Source of the DNA: Alkalimonas sp.
GTDB taxonomy: Bacteria; Pseudomonadota; Gammaproteobacteria; Enterobacterales; Alteromonadaceae
Reading direction: 5' to 3'
DNA: 6,049 nucleotides
NCBI GenBank assembly: GCA_007117525.1
Contig: SKGJ01000222.1
Span: 1-6,049 of the forward strand
Shown: piece by piece, positions 1-6,049 of the stretch
Position numbering within the stretch: position 1 is the first letter of the stretch
Layout: each line of letters begins with the position of its first letter
The notes under the pieces: model-generated
Told to the model about the DNA's origin: nothing
The model's database searches: none
What the model saw: only the letters and a program-made list of their open reading frames with translations
Translations under genes and position numbers: made by a program

Positions 1-31
1 GTCGTTGGTTCGAGCCCAACCTGGGGAGCCA
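1..31 (+). tRNA. tRNA 3' end (partial, probably tRNA-Asn)
   Basis: Only the T arm and the 3' acceptor strand are in the window; the 5' part, including the anticodon, lies off the left edge. A perfect 5-bp T stem, GTTGG (4-8) with CCAAC (16-20), encloses the canonical loop TTCGAGC (9-15). The acceptor 3' strand CTGGGGA (21-27), discriminator G28 and an encoded CCA (29-31) follow. A G discriminator and a 5' strand that would begin TCCCCAG fit tRNA-Asn of gammaproteobacteria, but Asp also uses a G discriminator. The isoacceptor is therefore inferred, while the tRNA identity itself is clear. Confidence 0.9.
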
Positions 32-72
32 TACAAAAGACTCTATATCCTGCCCCCCAATATTAGGCTTTC

Positions 73-104
73 ATCTTTAAATTCTTCGATAAAGATTTAT
101 TTTT
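73..104 (+). terminator. possible weak Rho-independent terminator of the tRNA
   Basis: A 7-bp inverted repeat, ATCTTTA (73-79) and TAAAGAT (90-96), is followed by a T-rich run, TTATTTTT (97-104). The stem is almost all A-T, so the hairpin would be weak. Position and T run suit termination of the upstream tRNA transcript, but AT-rich promoter-upstream DNA could produce the same pattern by chance. Confidence 0.3.
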
Positions 105-114
105 GCACAATTTT

Positions 115-144
115 TTGCTTTAATTCAGGGCAAAGGACTATAAC
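115..144 (+). promoter_or_regulatory. candidate sigma70 promoter for the GGDEF-EAL gene
   Basis: A -35-like TTGCTT (115-120) and a -10-like TATAAC (139-144) are separated by 18 bases, within AT-rich DNA. An overlapping alternative -10, TATACT (145-150), is a better hexamer but has no well-spaced -35. Either would start transcription near 151-158 and leave an untranslated leader of about 110 bases before the ATG at 267. This rests on hexamer matching only. Confidence 0.4.
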
Positions 145-179
145 TATACTAAGTGAACTCTAAAAAGGGTGTCCTAACG

Positions 180-245
180 ATGAGGCTTTCACTTGGATAT
201 CTATACGTCATTCTTCCACACGGACGCATCCGACAACGCTATTAA
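180..245 (+). other. candidate 21-codon leader ORF upstream of the GGDEF-EAL gene
   Basis: An ATG at 180 opens a 21-codon frame ending at TAA (243-245). It begins MRLSLGYLYVILPHG and ends RIRQRY. A purine-rich AAGGG (165-169) lies 10 bases upstream, a plausible though slightly distant ribosome binding site. The peptide is basic at its C terminus with a short hydrophobic middle; I do not recognise it. It ends 21 bases before the next gene's ATG, so it could be a leader peptide affecting translation downstream. A frame this short can arise by chance, and no homology is claimed. Confidence 0.2.
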
Positions 246-266
246 ATTGATGCAGGTGGTTAGCCG

Positions 267-2189
267 ATGAAAACAATGTTACAGCTTCTTTTTATCCAGT
301 TGCTTTTTGCTGCGCTGCTAAGTGCTCTGATAGCCATGTTTCACTTAAATGCTTTCAGCAATCAGGTGGAACAGACAGAGCGACAAACCAGCAGGCTGCT
401 GCAGCAACTGCTGGTCGGCACCTCGGACGAGGATGCAGAAGAACTGGGCTCAGGCTTACGACAAACTCAAGCACTGCAGCAGCTGGTTATCAGTGATGCC
501 AATGGCACCTCCTTATTTCAGTTCAACAACCCAAGCCGGGATAGCGGACTGACCGCTGCCCTGCTAAACTGGCAAGACTGGCAGCCGCAAAGCTTGCGCA
601 TTCAAGATCCTGCTACCGGCTTACAACTTCGTTTTACATACAACCACAGTGATCTGCTGGCAGCCACGAACCGGCAATTGCAACATAGCCTGGCTCTAAT
701 TCTCCTCATAAGCTTGCTGCTGGCGCCTGTGCTATTCTGGCTGCAACGCTTTAGTTTTCAACGCAGCAGCCATCAACTGAACACGCTGATCGAGCAGCTT
801 ACTCAGGCGCCATCGGAATCCATCCCTATTGAGCTTCGTCCAGAAGGCTTTGCAGGTACCGTTGAAAAACTGGAGCAGTTGGCTCAAAGCACCGTCAAGA
901 AATTCAGTGAGCTGTCAGCCAATGCCCGCCAGGTCACAGAGGATGCCTACAAAGATACCGTCACCGGCTTACCCAACCGCAACCGCTTTGTTCAGCACTA
1001 TGAAGAACAGCTGACTCAGGATGGCAAAGTCGACTTCGGCATCTTTGCCATCACCCGATGTACTGAGCTGCAAAGCTTAAACCAAACCCGTGGCTATCAG
1101 GAAGGCGACAAATACATTCAGGAAGTCTGTGCCATTCTCGATAAGTTGGTGCGCTCCTACAGTGGCGCACAGTTGTACCGTTTGAACAGCTCAGACTTTG
1201 GCATCTTGTTGCCAAGAGTCACCGCCAAAGAGGCAGAAAACTTTGCCGTCCAGTTGCAGAGCCGACTGAATCAGTATCAGCAAACTGCGGAGCTGGAGTC
1301 CGTCGCTTACACCGGGCTGGTGAGCTACGAAAATGGCCGCGCTTTGGGCGAGCTGCTGGCCATTGCTGATACCTCCATCAGCCTGGCTCAAACCAAACAA
1401 GCCAATGCCTGGCATTTGCAAAAAGAGTCGGCAGGCCTGGAAACCGCAAGCTATGGCTATGGCAATCAAAACTGGCGCAATGTAATTGATGATGTGCTTG
1501 CAAACAATCGCATCAGCTTGCTGGCGCAAAGCATTCAACCCGCCAAGCGAACCGGCAATGCTTACTCAGAAATTTTAGTCCGCTTTAAAACCCAGGAGAA
1601 TCAGGTGCTGCCAACAGCTTCCTTTCTGGCGATGGCTGAAAAACTGGACCGGATTATTGCCGTGGATCGTTTGATCATCGAAACGGCCCTGACCACCATT
1701 AAAAACAAAAACCTGCAGGATCAGTATTTCGGTCTCAATTTATCCAACCGCTCCGTGCACGATGACCAGTTTGTCATTTGGCTGGAGCGCCGTTTGCTGA
1801 AAGATGCCACCATTGCATCCCGACTTATTTTTGAAGTCACCGAGTTTGGTATGCAACAAAACCTGAAAACCAGCAAGCGCTTTATTGATATGGCGCACCG
1901 TGCTGGTGCCAGAGTCACGGTAGAAAAATTTGGCGTTGGCATTACGTCCTTCAAGTTCTTCCGCGAACTGAAACCAGACCATATTAAAATGGATGGCAGC
2001 TACACCCGCCATATCGACGACGACAAGAACAACCAATATTTCTTGCGGCTAATGATCGATCTGGCACATCGCATCGGCGTCAGTGTCTTTGCCGAGTCGG
2101 TTGAAACCCAGGAAGAAAAGCACATGCTCGACTCCTTGTTTATGGATGGCTGTCAGGGCTATTACATCGGTAAACCCAACCCACTTTAA
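267..2189 (+). CDS. membrane protein with degenerate GGDEF and EAL domains (LapD/CsrD-like c-di-GMP effector)
   Basis: The start at 267 follows AGGTGG (254-259) at good spacing. Layout: membrane helix about 5-26, periplasmic loop 27-138, second helix about 139-160, HAMP-like linker to about 215, GGDEF domain about 228-385, EAL domain about 400-640. The GGDEF signature reads NSSDF (307-311), lacking both glycines, and no RxxD inhibitory site precedes it, so cyclase activity is unlikely. In the EAL domain E435 (EIL for EAL), N491, E523, K574 and E610 are kept, but the metal-binding DDFG loop is EKFG (553-556), so hydrolysis is probably lost. Length and topology match LapD (c-di-GMP receptor controlling the periplasmic protease LapG) and CsrD (degenerate factor for CsrB/C decay). 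The end (KPDHIKMDGSY, GCQGYYIGKP) recalls LapD; the LNSSDFGILLPRVTAKEAE segment recalls CsrD. No lapG is visible, so the exact role is open. Confidence 0.93.
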   Translation: MKTMLQLLFIQLLFAALLSALIAMFHLNAFSNQVEQTERQTSRLLQQLLVGTSDEDAEELGSGLRQTQALQQLVISDANGTSLFQFNNPSRDSGLTAALLNWQDWQPQSLRIQDPATGLQLRFTYNHSDLLAATNRQLQHSLALILLISLLLAPVLFWLQRFSFQRSSHQLNTLIEQLTQAPSESIPIELRPEGFAGTVEKLEQLAQSTVKKFSELSANARQVTEDAYKDTVTGLPNRNRFVQHYEEQLTQDGKVDFGIFAITRCTELQSLNQTRGYQEGDKYIQEVCAILDKLVRSYSGAQLYRLNSSDFGILLPRVTAKEAENFAVQLQSRLNQYQQTAELESVAYTGLVSYENGRALGELLAIADTSISLAQTKQANAWHLQKESAGLETASYGYGNQNWRNVIDDVLANNRISLLAQSIQPAKRTGNAYSEILVRFKTQENQVLPTASFLAMAEKLDRIIAVDRLIIETALTTIKNKNLQDQYFGLNLSNRSVHDDQFVIWLERRLLKDATIASRLIFEVTEFGMQQNLKTSKRFIDMAHRAGARVTVEKFGVGITSFKFFRELKPDHIKMDGSYTRHIDDDKNNQYFLRLMIDLAHRIGVSVFAESVETQEEKHMLDSLFMDGCQGYYIGKPNPL

Positions 2190-2201
2190 AACCGGCTTTT
2201 C

Positions 2202-2241
2202 ACCGACAGCCAACGGATAACCCTACTGGCTGTCGGTTGTT
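2202..2241 (+). terminator. strong hairpin after the GGDEF-EAL gene, probable terminator
   Basis: ACCGACAGCCA (2202-2212) and TGGCTGTCGGT (2227-2237) form a perfect 11-bp stem with a 14-base loop, 12 bases after the stop codon at 2187-2189. The 3' flank TTGTTAT is only partly T-rich, so this is a weak or partial intrinsic terminator, or a stem protecting the mRNA end. Its right arm abuts the proposed rnf -35 element. Confidence 0.55.
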
Positions 2242-2246
2242 ATCCG
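2214..2246 (+). repeat. second inverted repeat overlapping the hairpin
   Basis: CGGATAAC (2214-2221) and GTTATCCG (2239-2246) are perfect 8-base inverted repeats. The left arm lies in the loop of the 2202-2237 hairpin and the right arm lies beyond it, so the two stems cross and cannot both form in a simple planar fold. The right arm also overlaps the proposed rnf -35. It could be an alternative RNA stem, a DNA-binding half-site pair, or chance. Confidence 0.45.
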
Positions 2247-2265
2247 GCTGGCTTCAGCGCATAAT
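2237..2265 (+). promoter_or_regulatory. candidate promoter of the rnf operon
   Basis: TTGTTA (2237-2242, 4 of 6 to TTGACA) and CATAAT (2260-2265, 5 of 6 to TATAAT) are separated by the optimal 17 bases. The bases after the -10 are GC-rich (AGCGCCC, 2266-2272), a discriminator type often associated with stringent control. Initiation near 2272 would give a leader of only about 20 bases before rnfA. It is the best-matching promoter candidate I see between the two genes. Confidence 0.55.
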
Positions 2266-2294
2266 AGCGCCCTTACGTCAGTAACCTGAACACT

Positions 2295-2876
2295 ATGACC
2301 GAATTTTTACTTCTGCTTATCAGTACCGTGCTGGTCAATAACTTTGTGCTGGTGAAATTTTTGGGGCTTTGCCCTTTCATGGGGGTTTCCGGCAAGCTGG
2401 AAACCGCCATCGGCATGTCGCTGGCAACCACCTTTGTACTGACCCTGGCTTCGGTTTGCAGCTACCTGGTGGATCACTACCTGCTGGCCCCTTTCGATTT
2501 GCTCTACCTTCGGACCTTAAGCTTTATTTTGGTCATCGCGGTGGTGGTGCAATTTACCGAGATGGTGGTGCACAAAACCAGCCCAACACTGTACCGTTTG
2601 CTGGGGATCTTTCTGCCGCTGATTACCACCAATTGCGCAGTACTTGGTGTCGCCTTGCTCAACGTCAATGCTGGCTACAACTTTGTCCAATCACTGGTGT
2701 TTGGCTTTGGCGCTGCCGCCGGCTTCTCGCTGGTGCTGATCCTCTTTGCCGCCATGCGTGAACGTCTGGCAGCGGCCGATGTGCCGGTGGCCTTTCGCGG
2801 CGCCGCCATCGCCATGGTAACGGCAGGCTTGATGTCGCTGGCCTTTATGGGCTTTACCGGTTTGGTGACACGCTGA
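2295..2876 (+). CDS. rnfA: Rnf electron transport complex subunit A
   Basis: RnfA (RsxA in E. coli) is a six-helix inner-membrane subunit of the complex that couples electron flow between ferredoxin and NAD(H) to ion movement. In E. coli the complex also keeps SoxR reduced. The protein is 193 aa, the same length as E. coli RsxA, with near-identical landmarks: [18 protein letters not shown] (13-30), VVQFTEMVV (84-92), [20 protein letters not shown] (104-123) and the C-terminal [10 protein letters not shown]. Cys26 and Cys114 sit at the conserved sites that, with the partner RnfE, hold an intramembrane [2Fe-2S] cluster in this family. The start is supported by length and the N-terminal MTEFLLL. 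No clear Shine-Dalgarno precedes it (2281-2294 lack a GGAG-like run), which is unusual for an operon's first gene. Its stop overlaps the rnfB ATG by one base. Confidence 0.98.
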   Translation: MTEFLLLLISTVLVNNFVLVKFLGLCPFMGVSGKLETAIGMSLATTFVLTLASVCSYLVDHYLLAPFDLLYLRTLSFILVIAVVVQFTEMVVHKTSPTLYRLLGIFLPLITTNCAVLGVALLNVNAGYNFVQSLVFGFGAAAGFSLVLILFAAMRERLAAADVPVAFRGAAIAMVTAGLMSLAFMGFTGLVTR

Positions 2877-3430
2877 TGATCACCACTGCTTTACTAATTT
2901 TAGGTGCGCTGGCGCTGGTTTTCGGCGCAATTCTCGGCTATGCCGCCATTCGTTTCCGGGTGGAGAGTGATCCACTGGTCGAACAAATAGACGACTTGTT
3001 GCCGCAAACGCAGTGCGGTCAATGTGGCTATCCCGGGTGCCGGCCTTATGCCGAGGCCATTGCCAACGGCGACGACATCAACAAGTGCCCACCCGGTGGT
3101 GAAGCCACCGTCCGCAAGCTGGCTGATTTGATGGGGGTTGAAGCCAAGCCTTTGCACGAAGAAGCACAAAATGCGGTGAAGAAAGTCGCCTTTATTCGGG
3201 AAGACGAGTGCATTGGTTGCACCAAATGCATCCAGGCCTGCCCGGTCGATGCCATTGTCGGGGCAACCCGCCAAATGCATACAGTGATTGCCGATGAGTG
3301 CACTGGCTGCGATCTTTGTGTCGAGCCCTGTCCGGTGGATTGCATCGACATGATCCCGCTGCCTGAGACCCCGGAGCGCTGGAAATGGGATTTTAACAGC
3401 ATCCCAGTACGAATGATTGAGGCCGATTAA
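2876..3430 (+). CDS. rnfB: Rnf electron transport complex subunit B (multi-cluster ferredoxin-like)
   Basis: RnfB (184 aa) passes electrons between soluble ferredoxin and the membrane part of the complex. An N-terminal helix (about 4-25) anchors it. A 4Fe-4S domain follows with C47, C50, C55 and C71 ([17 protein letters not shown], then KCPPGG). Two ferredoxin-type motifs of CxxCxxCxxxCP form come next: C112/115/118/122 and C142/145/148/152. The motif [18 protein letters not shown] and the C-terminal [16 protein letters not shown] are RnfB hallmarks. Length is close to the E. coli protein (about 192 aa). The start is set by TGATG overlap with rnfA, implying translational coupling, and the stop forms TAATG with rnfC. 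All expected cluster ligands are present. Confidence 0.98.
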   Translation: MITTALLILGALALVFGAILGYAAIRFRVESDPLVEQIDDLLPQTQCGQCGYPGCRPYAEAIANGDDINKCPPGGEATVRKLADLMGVEAKPLHEEAQNAVKKVAFIREDECIGCTKCIQACPVDAIVGATRQMHTVIADECTGCDLCVEPCPVDCIDMIPLPETPERWKWDFNSIPVRMIEAD

Positions 3431-5472
3431 TGCAGTCGTTATTGGATAAAATTGCTGCAGGACAGCTGTGGAGTTTTCCCGGCGGGATCCATCCACCTAC
3501 CCGTAAAGCCGCGCTCAGCAAAAAAGGCATCGACAGCCTGCCGTTACCAGACCGACTCTACCTTCCATTGCGCCAACACATTGGCGTGGCCGGCAGTTGC
3601 CTGGTGCAAAAAGGCGACCATGTGATGAAAGGTCAGCCTTTAACGCAGATAGACAGCTCGATGTCGGTGCCGGTGCATGCACCAACTTCAGGCCTGATCC
3701 TCGCGGTACAAGAACACACCAGCCCTCACCCATCGGCCTTGCCAGAGCTTAGCATCGTGCTGGAGCCAGATGGCCTGGACGAGTGGCGGGAGCGCAGCCC
3801 CCTCACCCCCGCCGAGTGGACCCCAGCCAGCCTGCTTGAACGGATCCAGCAAGCAGGCATTGCCGGTATGGGCGGTGCAGGCTTTCCAACCAGTTTAAAA
3901 TCCGCCGTGCAACAACCGGTGGAGTTTTTAATCATTAATGGCGTGGAGTGCGAGCCGTACATCAGTGCCGACGATGCCTTGATGCAGGAGCAGGCCGAAA
4001 CCATCGTTCAGGGCATTGAGATCCTGCAGCACATTTTGGCGCCCAAGGCTGTTTTGATTGCGATTGAAGATGACAAGCCTCAGGCGATTCAAGCGATGCA
4101 GCACGCCATCGGCGGCCGGGACAACTGGTTTTTGCGCGTGGTACCCACCAAGTACCCTTCTGGTGGTGAAAAGCAACTGATTCAATTGCTGACCGGGCAG
4201 GAAGTGCCCAATGGCCGTCGCCCTATTGATATTGGCTGCATGATGTTCAATGTCGGCACTTGTTTTGCCATTGCCCAGGCGGTGCTGGACGACATTCCTT
4301 TGATTGCCCGTGTGGTCACCTGCGCCGGTGATACCTTGCAACAACCGCGCAACCTCTGGGTGCCACTGGGCACGCCGGTGAGCGATCTGCTGCATTTTTG
4401 CGGCTTTCAGCCCGAGCGCAAACAAAGGGTGATTATGGGCGGTCCAATGATGGGCTTTGCCCTACCCGACTTGTCGGCGCCGGTGATTAAAACCAGCAAC
4501 TGCATTCTGGCCCCCAGTCGCAACGAACTGCCTGCCGCAGGCGAGGAAATGGCCTGCATTCGCTGCACTGCTTGTGCCGAAGCCTGTCCGGCCAGCCTGC
4601 TGCCGCAGCAACTGCTTTGGTTTAGCAAAGCCAAAGACAGCGAGAAACTGGACGAGTACAACTTAGCCGACTGCATTGAGTGTGGCGCCTGTGCCTATGT
4701 CTGCCCCAGCGAAATACCGCTGGTGCAGTATTACCGGGTGGCCAAAGCCGAAATCCGCGAGCAGCAACGTGAAGCGTTAAAAGCCGAACAGGCCAAAGCA
4801 CGCTTTGAAGCAAGAAAAATCCGGCTGGAAACCGAAAAGCTGGAGCGGCAGCGTCGCAACGAGCAGCTGGCCGCTGAACGTGCCGCCAAACAAGGTCAGA
4901 CCGACGATCAGGCCGTCACCGCTGCGCTGGCCCGTGCCAAAGCGCAGCAAGCAAGCCCGGAGCCTCAAGCTGAGCCTGCGACTACCGCAGCACCTGCAAA
5001 GACCACTCAGGCAGCAAGCCAAGACCCACGTAAAGCCGCCATCGCCGCGGCTCTGGCCCGAGCCAAAGCGAAAAAGCAAACCGATGCAACGGCTGAAACA
5101 GTTGCCAGTAGCGACAGCAACGAAACAGCCGCGCCAGCACAAGACCCGCGTAAAGCCGCCATTGCGGCTGCGGTAGCCCGCGCCCAGGCGAAAAAACAAG
5201 CCGATACGGCAGCCGACACCACTGACAGCGACAGCAATGAACAAGTCGAAACACCGGCGGTAGTAGAGGATCCTCGCAAAGCCGCCATTGCGGCGGCGGT
5301 AGCACGCGCCAAGGCAAAAAAGCAAACCGAAGCGGCTGCCGACACCGCTGCCAGCGACAGCAATGAACAGGCAGAAACACCGGCTGCAGCAGAGGATCCG
5401 CGTAAAGCCGCCATTGCCGCTGCGATAGCCCGCGCCAAAGCAAAAAAACGCAAGGAAACTGACCCGCAATGA
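3430..5472 (+). CDS. rnfC: Rnf electron transport complex subunit C (NADH/FMN and 2x[4Fe-4S])
   Basis: RnfC (680 aa) is the peripheral NADH-reacting subunit. The N-terminal domain has FPGGIHPPTRKA (16-27) and a barrel-sandwich segment ending VPVHAPTSG. The nucleotide/FMN region, resembling the NADH-binding subunit of complex I, has GMGGAGFPT (146-154), NGVECEPYISADD (from 170) and KYPSGGEKQL (241-250). Two [4Fe-4S] motifs follow: C376/379/382/386P and C415/418/421/425P, the latter in ADCIECGACAYVCPSEIPLVQYY. A charged, probably coiled-coil segment (about 432-495) leads into an Ala/Lys-rich tail with four DPRKAAIAAA-type repeats from 531 onward. Such tails are known in E. coli RsxC and vary in copy number, so this is a normal family trait. 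TGAGG (3418-3422) lies 7 bases before the ATG, which overlaps the rnfB stop. The stop overlaps rnfD (ATGA). Confidence 0.98.
   Translation: MQSLLDKIAAGQLWSFPGGIHPPTRKAALSKKGIDSLPLPDRLYLPLRQHIGVAGSCLVQKGDHVMKGQPLTQIDSSMSVPVHAPTSGLILAVQEHTSPHPSALPELSIVLEPDGLDEWRERSPLTPAEWTPASLLERIQQAGIAGMGGAGFPTSLKSAVQQPVEFLIINGVECEPYISADDALMQEQAETIVQGIEILQHILAPKAVLIAIEDDKPQAIQAMQHAIGGRDNWFLRVVPTKYPSGGEKQLIQLLTGQEVPNGRRPIDIGCMMFNVGTCFAIAQAVLDDIPLIARVVTCAGDTLQQPRNLWVPLGTPVSDLLHFCGFQPERKQRVIMGGPMMGFALPDLSAPVIKTSNCILAPSRNELPAAGEEMACIRCTACAEACPASLLPQQLLWFSKAKDSEKLDEYNLADCIECGACAYVCPSEIPLVQYYRVAKAEIREQQREALKAEQAKARFEARKIRLETEKLERQRRNEQLAAERAAKQGQTDDQAVTAALARAKAQQASPEPQAEPATTAAPAKTTQAASQDPRKAAIAAALARAKAKKQTDATAETVASSDSNETAAPAQDPRKAAIAAAVARAQAKKQADTAADTTDSDSNEQVETPAVVEDPRKAAIAAAVARAKAKKQTEAAADTAASDSNEQAETPAAAEDPRKAAIAAAIARAKAKKRKETDPQ
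5020..5469 (+). repeat. in-frame tandem repeats in the rnfC C-terminal region
   Basis: Four units start at 5020, 5140, 5266 and 5392 (codons 531, 571, 613 and 655), so the periods are 120, 126 and 126 bp and the last unit is cut short by the end of the gene. Each encodes (Q/E)DPRKAAIAAA(L/V/I)ARA(K/Q)AKK plus an acidic Ser/Asp/Glu/Thr linker. By my hand alignment the second and third units match at 104 of 126 bases, linker included. A degenerate fifth copy (TAALARAKAQQ) lies upstream near 4918-4950. The repeats keep the reading frame, so unit gain or loss would change the tail length without breaking the protein. Confidence 0.9.
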
Positions 5473-6049
5473 GTTTACGCATCGCCAGCTCACCGCATCA
5501 GCACAATCAAAAAACCACCCGCCAATTGATGCTCTGGGTGGTTGTGGCCGCTGTGCCCGCCATTGCTGTTCAAAGCTACCTGTTCGGCTATGGGGTGCTG
5601 GTGCAGCTGGTGCTGGCCATTAGTACTGCCTGGGCCAGTGAAGCCCTGGTGCTGATGCTGCGTGATAAAACCATTTTGCCTCGTTTAAAAGATCACAGTG
5701 CCCTGGTGACAGCAGTGCTGCTGGCCGTATCCATCCCGGCCTATGCTCCCTGGTGGCTGGTGGTGCTGGGCACGGCCTTTGCCATCATTATGGTGAAGCA
5801 ATTGTACGGTGGCCTTGGCTTTAACCTCTTTAACCCGGCAATGGCAGCCTATGTGTTGTTGCTGATTGCTTTCCCGGTACAGATGACGCAGTGGCTGCCG
5901 CCGGCATCCTTGCAGCAGCATGCACTGGGGCCGATGGATGCCGTCTGCACGGTCTTTAACCAGGCCAGCTGTCAGGGCGTACCGCTGGAGCAGTTGCGGC
6001 TGGATGCCGATGGCATGACCATGGCCACCCCACTCGATACCGCCCGCAC
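5469..6049 (+). CDS. rnfD: Rnf electron transport complex subunit D, 5' part (runs off the window)
   Basis: This is the first 193 codons of a protein usually about 350 aa long; the rest is past the right edge. RnfD is a membrane subunit related to NqrB that carries covalently bound FMN and takes part in ion-coupled electron transfer. The translation begins MSLRIASSPHQHNQKTT. Conserved stretches include WASEALVLMLRDK (55-67), DHSALVTAVLLAVSIP (75-90) and VKQLYGGLGFNLFNPAM (109-125). The motif DGMTMATPLDTA (181-192) places a threonine at residue 187 (bases 6027-6029), the FMN-attachment position reported for Vibrio cholerae RnfD. Helices are evident at about 20-40, 43-64, 78-108 and 124-137. 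The ATG overlaps the rnfC stop as ATGA, with a purine-rich AAGGAA (5452-5457) 11 bases upstream. The frame is open to the edge. Confidence 0.97.
   Translation, partial: MSLRIASSPHQHNQKTTRQLMLWVVVAAVPAIAVQSYLFGYGVLVQLVLAISTAWASEALVLMLRDKTILPRLKDHSALVTAVLLAVSIPAYAPWWLVVLGTAFAIIMVKQLYGGLGFNLFNPAMAAYVLLLIAFPVQMTQWLPPASLQQHALGPMDAVCTVFNQASCQGVPLEQLRLDADGMTMATPLDTAR

Noticed and set aside
1..31. tRNA 3' end as an attachment site for an integrated element.
   Set aside because: No integrase, no second copy of the tRNA end and no shift in gene character follow it; the downstream genes are typical core genes.
102..119. Sigma54-like pattern TTTGCAC...TTGCT upstream of the GGDEF-EAL gene.
   Set aside because: The -24 element has TG instead of GG, and the distance to the GC of the -12 element is one base too long for sigma54.
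121..266. Possible GEMM-type c-di-GMP riboswitch, suggested by CAGGGCAAAGG (127-137) in front of a c-di-GMP gene.
   Set aside because: The rest of the conserved core and the paired helices with the tetraloop/receptor are not visible, and the match overlaps the proposed promoter rather than the transcribed leader.
1191..1538. Minus-strand open frame of 115 codons opposite the GGDEF domain.
   Set aside because: It sits wholly inside a continuous, domain-consistent + strand gene and resembles nothing I recognise.
2900..3496. Minus-strand open frame of 198 codons opposite rnfB.
   Set aside because: It overlaps a complete, cysteine-motif-verified rnfB, and its translation shows no family signature.
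4777..5493. Long minus-strand open frame (238 codons), with further overlapping minus frames, opposite the rnfC tail.
   Set aside because: It lies across the low-complexity Ala/Lys repeats, where GC-biased codons suppress stops on the other strand. Its translation is Cys/Arg/Gly-rich repeats with no recognisable domain, and rnfC is unambiguous on the + strand.

Overview
The window looks like ordinary chromosomal DNA of a gammaproteobacterium. The Rnf subunits match the Escherichia coli Rsx proteins closely in motif spacing and length (RnfA is 193 aa in both), RnfC carries the Ala/Lys-rich C-terminal repeats typical of gammaproteobacteria, and the tRNA has an encoded CCA. I cannot fix a genus from sequence alone. 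All recognisable genes are on the + strand. I see no mobile element, CRISPR array or convincing minus-strand gene.

Layout: the 3' end of a tRNA (1-31, best guess tRNA-Asn) is followed by a 235-base non-coding stretch. That stretch holds a possible weak tRNA terminator, a sigma70-like promoter candidate and a leader with a possible 21-codon ORF. Next (267-2189) is a 640-aa inner-membrane protein with a periplasmic loop and degenerate GGDEF and EAL domains, of the LapD/CsrD type. It is expected to sense c-di-GMP, or act as an adaptor, rather than make or degrade it. A 105-base intergenic region (2190-2294) holds a strong hairpin, a second overlapping inverted repeat and a good promoter candidate reading into the rnf operon.

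From 2295 to the right edge lie rnfA, rnfB, rnfC and the first 193 codons of rnfD, each overlapping the next by 1 to 4 bases. Together they form much of the ion-motive electron-transfer complex Rnf (Rsx in E. coli). RnfC receives or donates electrons at NADH/FMN and two [4Fe-4S] clusters. RnfB carries ferredoxin-type clusters on a membrane anchor. RnfA is a membrane subunit with the paired cysteines of the intramembrane [2Fe-2S] site. RnfD carries covalent FMN on a threonine, and that residue falls at exactly position 187 here. rnfG and rnfE presumably follow beyond the edge.

I found no undescribed multi-gene system. The points most worth a second look are the inactive-looking c-di-GMP protein beside the rnf operon, the mutually exclusive pairings in the rnf leader/promoter region, the leader ORF upstream of the GGDEF-EAL gene, and the near-tandem 120-126 bp repeats in rnfC.
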